A stretch of DNA of 64,000 nucleotides from Bacteroidales bacterium (GTDB lineage: Bacteria > Bacteroidota > Bacteroidia > Bacteroidales > P3): contig SFPR01000001.1 in NCBI GenBank assembly GCA_004551865.1, forward strand, positions 1 through 64,000, in the 5' to 3' direction. The notes beneath the pieces are model-generated. The model ran no database searches. It was given only the letters and a program-made list of their open reading frames with translations, and was not told the DNA's origin. Below are positions 24,888 through 35,500 of the stretch, piece by piece. Each line of letters begins with the position of its first letter. Within the stretch, counting starts at the first letter, position 1. Both the position numbers and the translations under genes were made by a program.

Positions 24888-25112
24888 TATTATTTGATTT
24901 TTTAATGTTATTTCGTTTGCAAAGCTATCATTTTTTTTGCAAAGAGAGTGCTTTTTTTTCTTTGATTTTTTGAAAAAGTGTTGTTCGCTGTGGGCTTTCG
25001 ATTGAAAAAACATCTGTTCAAATTGGAGGTTTGCAGCTCCGAAATTGTGAAAGAGAGTAATTTTCAAACGTATTATATATTTGTTTATCAGAGTGTTGAT
25101 TTGGTCTGAACT

Positions 25113-25192
25113 GAAACGCCGTTTTGGCAAAATAGAACGGCGTTTCATTTTGTTAAAACAGCGTTTTACTCCACCTGAAACGGCGTTTTGCC
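25113..25192. repeat. 21-bp-period palindrome array (copy 4)
   Basis: Four cores (GAAACGCCGTTTT, AGAACGGCGTTTC, AAAACAGCGTTTT, GAAACGGCGTTTT) are spaced 21, 21 and 22 bp apart in the divergent interval between the MFS gene and secDF. Confidence 0.9.
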
Positions 25193-25266
25193 AAGCATGG
25201 AATGAAGCCTCCGAGAGGCAAAAAATCACTTTTTTGACCATGGAGGCAAAAAAAAATGGCTTGCAA

Positions 25267-25298
25267 GGCTGAAAATATCAAATAAAATTCTAACTTTG
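25267..25298 (+). promoter_or_regulatory. Promoter of secDF
   Basis: TAACTTTG at 25291-25298, 38 bp before the start codon. The upstream TTTG element is not clear. Confidence 0.45.
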
Positions 25299-25335
25299 CA
25301 AATTCAAAATACTATGTGTACTTAAATAGAGTGAT

Positions 25336-28300
25336 ATGCAAAACAAGGGTGCGATTAAAGTAGTGGCGGTATTGTTCGCTTTGATTTGTCTCTACCAGTT
25401 GTCTTTCACTTACTTTACAAAAAGGGTGGAAAGCAATGCAAAAGAGTATGCTACAAATCAGTTTGCCAAGAATGCTGCCAAGGAGTTAGCAAAAGGAGAT
25501 GCTTTACTTGAACAAGAATTGTTCGATTCCATTGCCACGGCAAGGGAGAACTTCTATTTGGATTCGGTGTCTGAAAAGACTGCCTACAACTTCCTTTGGA
25601 TGAGAAAGTTCTCTTATAAGGAATGTAAAGCGAGAGAGGTTAATTTGGGCTTGGACCTAAAAGGCGGTATGAACGTCATGATGGAAGTTTCCACCAAAGA
25701 TGTTCTCACCAATCTTGCCACCAACCCGAACGATCCTGAATTGGTGAAATTAGTCTCTGCAGCAGAGAAAGAACATCTTGCAACCGGAGACAGATTTATT
25801 GATTGTTTTGAAAGAACTGTCAGTGAGGTAACCAAAACTTCAAAAGTCGATTTGTCGGCTTTCTTCAGAGTGAAGTTGAAAGACAAAGGAATCACTGCCA
25901 ATTCTTCAAACTCTGATGTCATTAAGGCTATCCGTCAAGAGTGTACGGAGGCATACGACAGAACTTTCCAAGTTTTGTCGAAGCGTATCGACAAGTTCGG
26001 AGTTGCACAACCTACAATCCAAAAGTTGGAAGCAACCGAGAGAATTGCCATCGAGTTGCCCGGAATTAAAGATCCTCAGAGAGTGAGCAACCTTTTGGAA
26101 GGTTCTGCTCAGTTGCAGTTCTGGTTGGCAGGCGATTTGGCAAAGGTAAGCTCGGCTTTGGAAGCTGCCGACAAATGGTTGGCTGACGTTGGAGATGAGC
26201 AAGAAGAAACTTTGGCAGAAAATGCCGAGAGCGAAACCGAACTTGCAGCAGAAACTTCCACACTTCAAACAGAGAAGAAAGACGCAGTTGCAAAACAAAA
26301 AGAGGCTCACCCGTTGTTCTCGAAGTTTTCTCATTTGAACAACGGAACTCTTCAAAGCTGTGTTGTGGGAACGGCAACCGCTGCCAACAGAGCAGAAATT
26401 GACAGATTGTTGGCTCGTGCAGCAAAGATACTTCCTCAAGATGTGAAGTTCTTGTGGGGAGCAAAGCCTGTGGAAAAAACAAATGAATATGAATTGTACG
26501 TTCTCCAATATACAAACAAGGCAAAGACAGCTTTGTTGGACGGAGATGTGATTTCAGATGCAAGAAGCGACTTCAACCAACAAGGACAACCTGTTGTGTC
26601 AATGGAGATGAAAGATGAGGCTGCTCGTAAGTGGGCAAAGATTACGGGAAGCAATGTAGGAAACAGCATCGCCATTGTGTTGGACGATGTAGTTTATTCT
26701 GCACCGAGAGTAAACGGTGAAATCACAGGAGGTCGTTCCGAAATTTCAGGAAACTTTACTGTAGATGAAGCAAAAGACTTGGCAAACATCTTAAAGTCGG
26801 GTAAATTGACAGCTCCTGCAAAAATGGTACAAGAATCAGTTGTCGGACCATCTTTGGGAGCTGAGTCAATCCGTACAGGTTTGATTTCGTTTGTCGTTGC
26901 TTTCGTCTTGGTATTTATATATATGATATTCTTCTATAATATGGCGGGTATTGCCGCTTGCTGTGCTTTGCTTGTCAATATCTTCTTCTTGTTTGGTGTC
27001 TTGGCATCGATAGGAGCTGTTTTGACATTGCCGGGTATTGCAGGTATTGTTTTGACAATGGCAATGGCGGTCGATGCAAACGTTATCATATATGAACGTA
27101 TTAAGGAGGAGTTGTTGGCAGGTAAAAATGTCGGAGCCTCAATCAAAGACGGATACAAAGTTGCTTACTCGGCAATCATTGACGGTAACGTTACAACCTT
27201 ATTGACAGGTATTGTGTTGGCATACTTCGGAAGCGGTCCTATTCAAGGATTTGCAGTAACTTTGTGTATAGGTATCTTGACTTCTTTGTTCTCAAGTATC
27301 TTTATTTCGAGATTGGTGTTCGAGGCAATGTTGAGCAGCAAGAAAGGACAACGAAAGATTACTTTCTACAACAAGTTTACTCAACACTTCCTCGAAAATC
27401 CGAAAGTTAATTTTGTCGGAACTCATAAAGTACAAACCATAATCGCCTCCGCATTGGCAATTATCGCAATCGGTTCTTTGGTATTCAAGGGATTGGATTA
27501 CGGTATTGACTTCTCGGGAGGTAGAACCTACGTTGTAAGATTTGACAAGGACGTAAACCCTGTAGATGTAAGACACGAGTTGCAAAAAGAATTTGGTTCG
27601 GCTCCAGAAGTCAAGACTTTCGGTCCTGCATACCAAGTGAAAATAACAACAGACTACAAGGTTAAAGAAGATAGTGATGCAGTAAAGCAAGAAGTAATAG
27701 CAAAACTGCATGCAGGTACAAAGAACTTCTTTGAGAATAAGGACATAACAGTGGAGCAATTTGAGTCCACAATGAAGAGTCCGCTCGGAATAATCAGCTC
27801 TGAAATCGTAGGACCTACAATGGCAGAAGACATTCAACGCTCGGCAGTGATAGCCGTTTCAGTATCTCTTGTTCTGATATTTGCATATATCGGTTTGAGA
27901 TTTAGAAGATGGCAATATGGCTTGGCAGGTCTTGTGTCTTTGACTTTCGATGCTCTTATTACAATAGGAATATTCTCTTTGTTCAGCGGATTGCTTCCTT
28001 TCAATTTGGAGGTAAATCAAGATTTCATAGCAGCAATCCTTACCGTTATAGGATACTCTATCAACGATACGGTGATTGTGTTTGACAGAGTAAGAGAGAA
28101 TGTTAAGTTGTATCCGAAAGCTCCTTACGGAAAGGTAATGAATGATGCAATGAACCAAACATTAAGTCGTACGTTCAACACTTTGGGTTCGACCTTGTTG
28201 GTATTGCTGATAGTATTCATATTCGGAGGTGAAGTTCTAAGAGGATTTGCATTTGCGTTGTTGGTAGGTGTTGCAGTGGGTGCATTTGCTTCCTTGTGCG

Positions 28301-28377
28301 TTGCCTGTCCGGTTGCGTATGCTCTAATCACTCGTTCCGAGAAGAAAAAAGCATTGGCAGAAGTAAATAAGAAGTAA
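25336..28377 (+). CDS. secDF: Protein translocase SecD/SecF fusion
   Basis: The 1013-aa RND-type membrane protein uses proton motive force to pull preproteins through SecYEG. SecD part: first helix at residues 8-24, DLKGGMNVMMEV motif, periplasmic P1 domain, and five helices around residues 515-670 including AMAVDANVIIYERIKEE. SecF part: YGIDFSGGRTYVVRF near residue 720, then a second helix block with ILTVIGYSINDTVIVFDRVREN. A low-complexity acidic stretch (about residues 280-330) is inserted in the SecD periplasmic region. The fused form is the rule in Bacteroidetes. It supplies the Sec step that T9SS cargo such as the LRR protein needs first. Confidence 0.96.
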   Translation: MQNKGAIKVVAVLFALICLYQLSFTYFTKRVESNAKEYATNQFAKNAAKELAKGDALLEQELFDSIATARENFYLDSVSEKTAYNFLWMRKFSYKECKAREVNLGLDLKGGMNVMMEVSTKDVLTNLATNPNDPELVKLVSAAEKEHLATGDRFIDCFERTVSEVTKTSKVDLSAFFRVKLKDKGITANSSNSDVIKAIRQECTEAYDRTFQVLSKRIDKFGVAQPTIQKLEATERIAIELPGIKDPQRVSNLLEGSAQLQFWLAGDLAKVSSALEAADKWLADVGDEQEETLAENAESETELAAETSTLQTEKKDAVAKQKEAHPLFSKFSHLNNGTLQSCVVGTATAANRAEIDRLLARAAKILPQDVKFLWGAKPVEKTNEYELYVLQYTNKAKTALLDGDVISDARSDFNQQGQPVVSMEMKDEAARKWAKITGSNVGNSIAIVLDDVVYSAPRVNGEITGGRSEISGNFTVDEAKDLANILKSGKLTAPAKMVQESVVGPSLGAESIRTGLISFVVAFVLVFIYMIFFYNMAGIAACCALLVNIFFLFGVLASIGAVLTLPGIAGIVLTMAMAVDANVIIYERIKEELLAGKNVGASIKDGYKVAYSAIIDGNVTTLLTGIVLAYFGSGPIQGFAVTLCIGILTSLFSSIFISRLVFEAMLSSKKGQRKITFYNKFTQHFLENPKVNFVGTHKVQTIIASALAIIAIGSLVFKGLDYGIDFSGGRTYVVRFDKDVNPVDVRHELQKEFGSAPEVKTFGPAYQVKITTDYKVKEDSDAVKQEVIAKLHAGTKNFFENKDITVEQFESTMKSPLGIISSEIVGPTMAEDIQRSAVIAVSVSLVLIFAYIGLRFRRWQYGLAGLVSLTFDALITIGIFSLFSGLLPFNLEVNQDFIAAILTVIGYSINDTVIVFDRVRENVKLYPKAPYGKVMNDAMNQTLSRTFNTLGSTLLVLLIVFIFGGEVLRGFAFALLVGVAVGAFASLCVACPVAYALITRSEKKKALAEVNKK

Positions 28378-28382
28378 GAATA

Positions 28383-28428
28383 AATCTTTGCAAGAGAACG
28401 AATTGAGAGTTCTCTTGCAAAGATTTTG
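28383..28428 (+). terminator. Terminator after secDF
   Basis: AATCTTTGCAAGAGAAC (28383-28399) pairs perfectly with GTTCTCTTGCAAAGATT (28409-28425) and ends in TTTG. Confidence 0.85.
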
Positions 28429-28438
28429 CCGAAAAAAG

Positions 28439-28469
28439 TTTGTAAGGTCTGATATTTGGCTTAATTTTG
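28439..28469 (+). promoter_or_regulatory. Promoter of the small membrane protein and surface cluster
   Basis: TTTG (28439-28442), a 19-bp spacer, TAATTTTG (28462-28469). Transcription would begin just before the start at 28485. Confidence 0.6.
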
Positions 28470-28484
28470 CCGCTTGTTATAGAT

Positions 28485-28808
28485 ATGGGAACAATAGTAT
28501 TTTTGCTGCTTTTGGCATTGGTCTTTGTGAAATTTGCCGGAAAGGTAAATTCAAAAGAAAGTTCGTCAGCTCCCTCTCGCCGGACGGAAGGGCAGGAGTA
28601 TGTCTATGAAGAAATGAATGACGAATACCAAGTCAGAACAGTTTCCAAGTCTCCAAAAGCCGCAGAGTCTGCCCAAGTCAAATCGACAGATGATAATTAC
28701 GAAAAGACTTTCAAAAAAGAGAAAACACCATCTGAGAAAAAAGACGAGCAGTTCTCTCTGAGAAAGGCCGTGATTTATTCTGCCATTTTGGACAGACCAT
28801 ACAAGTAA
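28485..28808 (+). CDS. Small single-pass membrane protein of unknown function
   Basis: The 107-aa protein starts with one hydrophobic helix (TIVFLLLLALVFVKFAG) and continues as a charged, disordered tail. Near its end is LRKAVIYSAILDRPYK, a short pattern I have seen at the end of small Bacteroidales proteins. No enzymatic motif is present. The start at 28485 fits the promoter spacing better than an upstream TTG-type start at 28467. The TonB-dependent receptor gene follows 41 bp later and may share the transcript. Confidence 0.65.
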   Translation: MGTIVFLLLLALVFVKFAGKVNSKESSSAPSRRTEGQEYVYEEMNDEYQVRTVSKSPKAAESAQVKSTDDNYEKTFKKEKTPSEKKDEQFSLRKAVIYSAILDRPYK

Positions 28809-28849
28809 TAAGTAAAGTGAAATATAAATCAAACGAAAATACATTAAAA

Positions 28850-31800
28850 ATGGGTATGTTGAGAAAATTATTCTTCACTCTCGGGTTGCTTTTCGCAACC
28901 AGTCTGATGTTGTATTCTCAGGGAGTACTGACGGGTACAATCATAGACGCTTCAACGAAAGAGCCTATGCCATTTGTAAATGTCATTGTTGAACAGAAAG
29001 GTCAGCAAATGGGCGGAAGTACAACAGACATGGATGGTAACTATCAAATTAAGCCGTTGGCACCGGGCGAGTACGATATCAGGGCTACTTTCATGGGCTA
29101 CAAGACAGTCCTAAAGACAGGTGTAAAAGTTAGTGCGACCGGTTTCTCTCGCGGAGGAGACATTGAGATGACCGCAACATCTGAAATGCTTGATGTTGTA
29201 GAGATTGTCGAGTATGCAATCCCTCTTTTGGAAACAGGTACTTCCGAATCGGGTAAACGTATTTCGTCCGAAGATTTGGACAAGATGACTGCCAATTCGG
29301 TTGATGCAATCATCGCAAACGTCGGTGGTATCACAGACTCTGACGGAGGAGCAGGTAGCGCTCGTGGTGAGAGCAACATGGTACAACGTGTCAATGGTGT
29401 AACAAAGAAAGGTAGCGTAAACATTCCTAAAACAGCGATTGCCGAAATTCAGGTAATCTTGGGAGGTACGCCTGCAAGTATTGGTGAAGCTATAGGAGGT
29501 GCAACCAATATCACCTTGAAACCACCTCAAAATGAGTTTAGCGGATTCTTGCAGTATCAAACTTCTGAATTGTTGGATACTCGTGGATACCACAGAGGTG
29601 ATTTCTATTTTACAGGTCCGTTGTTGAGAAAGACAGATGCAATGGGTGTTTCAAACAGTATCATCGGATACCGTTTGTCAGGATTTGTTACCTACGTTGC
29701 AGACCCTTACATCAGACCAAAAGACAGACGTTACTATATGATAAAGGATGATGTGTTGGCAAACTTGCAACAAAATCCTTTGGTATATGACCCTACAACA
29801 GGTGCGGTGAATTACACTGCAGAGTTCTTGACCGCTCAAGACTTTGAGAGAGTAGGTCGTAAGCCAAATTTATGGTCCAACTCCATATATCTCGAAGGAG
29901 GATTGGATTTTCGTTTTTCTAAGAATAGTTCGTTGCAACTCAATGCCGAGTTTGTTCACGGTGTCGGAATGAATGGTTCTGTTTCTTCAATGTTGATGAA
30001 CAATGACAACAATACAGAAAGCAGGAGTTACAGCTATCAGATAATGGGAGACTTTACTCAAAAATTCCCTACAGAAAGTTCTTCTTTGCTTCAAAACGTA
30101 ATCTTCAACTTGACAGGTTCATACTCTAAGGAATCGAGCGAGTCTTACAACAAAGACCACGGAGACAATTTCTTCCGTTATGGTCATGTCGGAACATTTC
30201 ATACTTATAAGAGACCAACCTATGAGCTTACAAGAATGGATATTGACGGAGACGGAAGCAAAGAATACGTTTACGAACAAAATGGTTGGATGGATTACAG
30301 AGTTGATTACACTCCGAGCGAATACAATCCAAGTATGTCTGCTTACACCACTCAGTTGTTCTATGACAATGAGTTCTCAGATGTTCAACCATATTTGATA
30401 AATTACGACTACATCAGAGCATTCAAGGGATTGGTGAACGGAGATTCTCCAAACAGCATTTATGGAATGTTTACCAACGTCGGAGTTGTAGGTTCTTCTT
30501 ACTCTAAGGCAGAGAACCAATACATCTATGCAGCAGCAAGAGTTTCTGCCGACATTGGAAAACACTCTATAGAATTGGGATTTCAATATGACCAATCTAT
30601 ATATAGAGGTTACAGCTTGGCAGCTTCAAGTTTGTGGACAATCATGAAGCAAGAGGCAAACCAACACTTGTTGTATCGTGATTTGGACAATCCTCAAATA
30701 GATGAAAGCGGAATGTACCCTGTTGTTTCTTACGACCGTAAGTACGATGAGGGTAGTCAGACATTCTTTGACAAGCAACTTCGTCAAAAGTTAGGCTTGG
30801 CAGTCGATGGAACAGAATACATAGACATTGACAGCTACGATCCTTCAACTTTCTCTTTGGATATGTTCTCTGCAGATGAGTTGTTCAATGCAGGAAATAC
30901 TTTGGTAAGTTACTACGGATACGATCATACAGGAAAGAAGATAACAGGCAAGCAATCTTTGCAAGACTTCTTTACGGGAGCTAACGGACAAAGAAACATA
31001 GGAGCATGGGAACCAATCTATATGGCAGGTTACATTCAAGATAAGTTCTATTTCAATGACTTGATATTCAATGTTGGTATTCGTGTCGATAGATTTGACG
31101 GTAATCAACAAGGATTGAAAGACCCATACTTGTTGTATTCTTCATACACAGCAGGTGATTTGAGAGCTGCAGGAAGAGGTAGCGAAATCCCTTCAAGTAT
31201 CGGAGATGACTATATAGTATATGTGGATAAACTATCTTCAAACTCTACTTTGGATAATGTGGAAGTAAGAGGATACCGCAGCCAAAACGATAATGTTTGG
31301 TACAATGCAAACGGTGAGGTTGTAAGCAACCCTAACGATATATCAGGTTCATCAGGACAACCATTGCCTTACAGAAAAGGTGAGTTGTTGGAAACAGGTT
31401 TGCCAAAGGTGATTTCCACAGATGCATTTAAGGATTACGAACCACAAGTTGTTGTGATGCCTCGTATCGCGTTCTCTTTCCCTGTATCAGATAAGTCAGA
31501 GTTCAAGGCTTCATACGATGTTATTGCAAGAAGACCGGGAGCCGGCTATTGGCAGGCAAACTATGCAAGCTACCTATACATGGAAAAGATGAACGGAGCA
31601 TTATTGACCAATCCTAACTTGAAGCCTGAAAAGATTACAAACTATGAGTTGGGATTCCAACAAGTATTGTCTTCTTCTTCTGCAATGGGTATCACTGCAT
31701 ACTACAAGCAAACAAGAGATTTGATTGCACTTAAGCAATTTGTGGGAGCAGACCCTACCAACCTTTATTACTCTTACGACAACCAAGACTTCAGAACAAC

Positions 31801-32524
31801 CAAAGGTTTCACAGTATCGTACGATTTGAGACGTTCAAAGAACGTTAGAATAAACGCAAACTATACCTTGCAGTATGCAGAGGGAACAACTGGTTTGCCT
31901 TCTTCTACAATCGTTTCTTTGATTAAAGCAGGTTATCCTGACATCAAGATGCTTTTCCCTATCGCTGACGACAGAAGACACGAGTTTAAGGTAAACTTGG
32001 ACTTCCGTTATTTGGGAGGAGACAAGTATAATGGACCTACAACAACAAAAATCACCACAGACAAAGACGGAAACGAAATAGCAAAGAACTTCCGTTGGTT
32101 GCAAAACTTTGGATTTAACATCACCGGAGTTGTTCAATCAGGAGCTCCTTACACCAAATACCATAGCAATTTGCAACAAACAATAGTTGGTAGCTACCGT
32201 GGAGCAAGACTTCCTTGGAGTTTCCGTGTGGATTTGAGTCTTGATAAGGCTTACAACTTGAAAGTTGGCAAGAGAATGACAGTGTTGAGTTTCTTTGCTC
32301 GTATAACCAATGTCTTCAACATCAAGAACATCAGAAGTGTTTATGGTGTTACGGGAGACCCTGACGACAACGGATATTTGACAGACCCTGAAACTCAGAC
32401 TATCATTGCAGGTCAGTTGAATGAGCAATCGTACAGAGATTACTACACTATGTACTTAGACATGGCAAATTACAACTATTCAACTCCAAGAATGGTTTAT
32501 TTGGGAGTGTCATACCAATTCTAA
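28850..32524 (+). CDS. TonB-dependent outer-membrane receptor, CarboxypepD_reg type
   Basis: The 1224-aa protein has a signal peptide (LFFTLGLLFATSLMLYSQ). It continues with a carboxypeptidase-regulatory-like beta domain (residues about 25-110, GTIIDASTKEPMPFVNVIVE), a plug domain (SVDAIIANVGGIT...IQVILGGTPASIGEAIGG) and a 22-strand-type barrel ending in Phe (YLGVSYQF), as required for BAM insertion. It is larger than most SusC-like receptors and lacks a following SusD gene. Instead it is followed by a 1535-aa exported protein and a PorV-like barrel. The substrate is unknown. The start at 28850 (or 28856) precedes the signal peptide; the longer frame from 28817 adds a hydrophilic stretch. Confidence 0.9.
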   Translation: MGMLRKLFFTLGLLFATSLMLYSQGVLTGTIIDASTKEPMPFVNVIVEQKGQQMGGSTTDMDGNYQIKPLAPGEYDIRATFMGYKTVLKTGVKVSATGFSRGGDIEMTATSEMLDVVEIVEYAIPLLETGTSESGKRISSEDLDKMTANSVDAIIANVGGITDSDGGAGSARGESNMVQRVNGVTKKGSVNIPKTAIAEIQVILGGTPASIGEAIGGATNITLKPPQNEFSGFLQYQTSELLDTRGYHRGDFYFTGPLLRKTDAMGVSNSIIGYRLSGFVTYVADPYIRPKDRRYYMIKDDVLANLQQNPLVYDPTTGAVNYTAEFLTAQDFERVGRKPNLWSNSIYLEGGLDFRFSKNSSLQLNAEFVHGVGMNGSVSSMLMNNDNNTESRSYSYQIMGDFTQKFPTESSSLLQNVIFNLTGSYSKESSESYNKDHGDNFFRYGHVGTFHTYKRPTYELTRMDIDGDGSKEYVYEQNGWMDYRVDYTPSEYNPSMSAYTTQLFYDNEFSDVQPYLINYDYIRAFKGLVNGDSPNSIYGMFTNVGVVGSSYSKAENQYIYAAARVSADIGKHSIELGFQYDQSIYRGYSLAASSLWTIMKQEANQHLLYRDLDNPQIDESGMYPVVSYDRKYDEGSQTFFDKQLRQKLGLAVDGTEYIDIDSYDPSTFSLDMFSADELFNAGNTLVSYYGYDHTGKKITGKQSLQDFFTGANGQRNIGAWEPIYMAGYIQDKFYFNDLIFNVGIRVDRFDGNQQGLKDPYLLYSSYTAGDLRAAGRGSEIPSSIGDDYIVYVDKLSSNSTLDNVEVRGYRSQNDNVWYNANGEVVSNPNDISGSSGQPLPYRKGELLETGLPKVISTDAFKDYEPQVVVMPRIAFSFPVSDKSEFKASYDVIARRPGAGYWQANYASYLYMEKMNGALLTNPNLKPEKITNYELGFQQVLSSSSAMGITAYYKQTRDLIALKQFVGADPTNLYYSYDNQDFRTTKGFTVSYDLRRSKNVRINANYTLQYAEGTTGLPSSTIVSLIKAGYPDIKMLFPIADDRRHEFKVNLDFRYLGGDKYNGPTTTKITTDKDGNEIAKNFRWLQNFGFNITGVVQSGAPYTKYHSNLQQTIVGSYRGARLPWSFRVDLSLDKAYNLKVGKRMTVLSFFARITNVFNIKNIRSVYGVTGDPDDNGYLTDPETQTIIAGQLNEQSYRDYYTMYLDMANYNYSTPRMVYLGVSYQF

Positions 32525-32553
32525 AAATGTGTAACTGATAAATAGGAAATTAT

Positions 32554-35500
32554 ATGAAACATATTAGCAGTAAAGTATCATTATTATTGATGTGCTTGTT
32601 ACTTGTTGGTGGTGCTGCTCAAGCAGAGAAATATAAGGGAGCAGTCAAGCAAAAGCCGGCAAAGAAAGCAGAGTTGGAAAGATGTCGAAGAGGACAAGGC
32701 TCTGCCGAATTGAGCATAAACAATGTCAGGGCACGTATCAATACTTCGGGTAACATGTGGTATGATGGTTCGACAGCTCGTTACTTTGTTCCAAAAGATG
32801 GCAATAGTACAGCGATGTATTGTGCTGCATTGTGGATTGGAGGTACTGATGCCAACGACCAGTTGCGTGTTGCAGCATTGCGTTTCGGACAAGATGGAGA
32901 TGATTTTTGGCCCGGTCCTTTGACAGTAGATATGAATGCCTCTGTCGATAAGTCGATTTGTGAGAAGTGGGATAAACATTTCATCATCACAAAAGCAGAG
33001 GTTGAATACTTCGTTGCAGGAATTGAAAAAGATGCAGCGGGAAATGTGATAAGCGTAGATGCTTCAAGAGCAACAGAGGCTATCAAGACATGGCCTGCAC
33101 ACGGAGATGTTTCCAAAAAACAATCCAAGTTCTTGGCTCCTTTCTATGACCAAAATGGTAATGGTGTTTATGAGTGGGAAATGGGAGACTATCCTTACTA
33201 TGATTTGTCAGGAGAGCTTTGCCCTGCAAAGATAAAAGCAAATCTTCCTGCAGGTTCGGCTTATACTCCTACCCCTACTTTTGAGTCAAACACAACCAAT
33301 CCTAACTACGGAACAGGCGGAGCGTTGGAAGCAAAAGGCGGTTTGTTGGTCGATCAAGTCTTGAAGGGAGACCAAACAATATGGTGGGTGTTCAACGACA
33401 AGGGAAATGCTCACACCGAGTCAGGTTCTGAAAACCCAATCGGATTGGAAATCAGAGCTCAGGCATTTGCTTTCACAATGAGCGACGAAATCAACAACAT
33501 GACTTTCTATTCATACGAAATCATCAACCGTTCGACATTCGTTTTGACAAACACTTACTTCTCACAATGGGTCGATCCCGATTTGGGATATGCAGCCGAC
33601 GACTATGTAGGTTGTGATGTCGAAAGAGGTTTGGGATATTGCTACAACGGAAAGGCAACCGACGGTCCGGGAACAGGAGCTTATTCAGGAAATCCTCCTG
33701 CAATAGGTATCGACTTCTTCCAAGGACCATACATGGACCCTGACGGAAGAGACAACCCTAAGGTTGATGTTGCAGCTTTCATAGATTTTTACGGAGCTGA
33801 GGCATTGGAGCCATACAAAGACTCCAACGGAGTTGTAAACCCTATCCTATTGACCGATGATGCATACAAATTCAAAGATGCGTGGTATCCAAAATCAAAA
33901 GACCCTGTTGATGCTTGTGCAATCAACGGAGTAAACTTTGGAAACGGTATTGTCGATGATGAACGTTTCGGTATGCGTAGGTTTGTTTACTACAACAATA
34001 AGAGTGCAAATAATGGTGAACCGGATAAGGCAACCGACTACTACAACTACTTGAGAGGTATCTGGAAAGACGGAAAGAGAATGTGCTATGGTGGAGACGG
34101 TTACAATCTTAACAGTATCGGATACCAAGACGGAATTTATGCAGACTTCATGTTCCCCGGAACATCAGACATTTGGGGTTGGGGAACAGCAACCAATGGA
34201 AATGAAAGCGTTGGTAAAACAATAGAGTGGACAGAGCAAACAGCAGGAAACGCAGCAGACGACAGACGTTTCATGCAATCTGCAGGACCATTCACCTTGC
34301 AACCCGGAGCAATCAACTATATCACCGTCGGAATACCATTTGCACAAGCAACAAGTGGTGGTCCAATGGCATCGGTTGAATTGTTGAGACAAATTGACGA
34401 CAAATGTCAGGCATTGTTTGACAACTGCTTCAACGTATTGGAAGGACCTGATGCTCCACAAGTAGTTGTTCAGGAGCTTGACAGACAAGTTATTCTTTAC
34501 TTGACCAACGAAGCAGGAAACAATGTAAACGAATCCTTCGATGTTGAAGATGTTACAATTCCTCGTTCATACGTATTAAAAGCAGCAGACGGCACTGATA
34601 GTATCTCTGTTGAATATGACAGACATTACAGATTTGAAGGTTATCAAATCTTCCAAGTAAAAGATGCAAGTGTATCAGTTGCTGACATATACGATAATGA
34701 CAAAGCACGTTTGGTAGCTCAATGCGATATTGAGAATTACGACTCTTTGCAAAACAACCAAGCAATCGGAGAATTGGTAAATTGGACCAAGGTTGACGGA
34801 AGATTGCAATCACAAGTCATGGTAAGCGGAGAGAACAAGGGAATCAGACACTCATTCTTGATTACCGAAGACAAGTTTTCGGCAAACAACGACAAGAGAA
34901 TTGTAAACAACAAGAAATACTACTACATTGCGATAGCTTATGCTTACAACAACTTCAAGCCATATAACAATCAGGACGCAACCAAGTTGGACGGACAGAA
35001 AGAACCATACTTGGCAAGTAGAAAAGTTGGCGGTGGCGGTTCAATAGAGCCGGTTGTTGCTATTCCTCACATGACAAACTCTGAGCAAAACGGAACACTT
35101 GTTCAATCTTCTTACGGAATGTCTCCTGAAATCATCAGATTGGAAGGACAAGGAAACGGAGGAATGATATTGAACTTTGACAAATCGACTATTGCTCAGC
35201 TTATGGGAGCAGCAGGAAGCAACCCTGAAAGCGGCATAGATGGAATAGACGGCAAGTACAACAACTTTGTTGAAACACCTATGTACAAAACCAACTACGG
35301 ACCGTTGAACATCAAGATTGTAGATCCTTTGAAACTTCGTACCGGTTCTTACTTGATAAGAATAGTACCTTCGGCATCGGGCGTTATGAACCAGAGCGAT
35401 TGGGTATTGACAAATGCCGACCCTACAAAGCCTGTTTATGACGACGTTATGGAGATACGTTCTTCTCGACCAATCGGAGAAATAAACGAAGAAATCATCT

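Noticed and set aside
24888..25241. N-terminal extension of the MFS transporter
   Set aside because: The frame runs through the 21-bp repeat array and AT-rich non-coding DNA. MFS homology begins after MTEKLTKLL at 24887.
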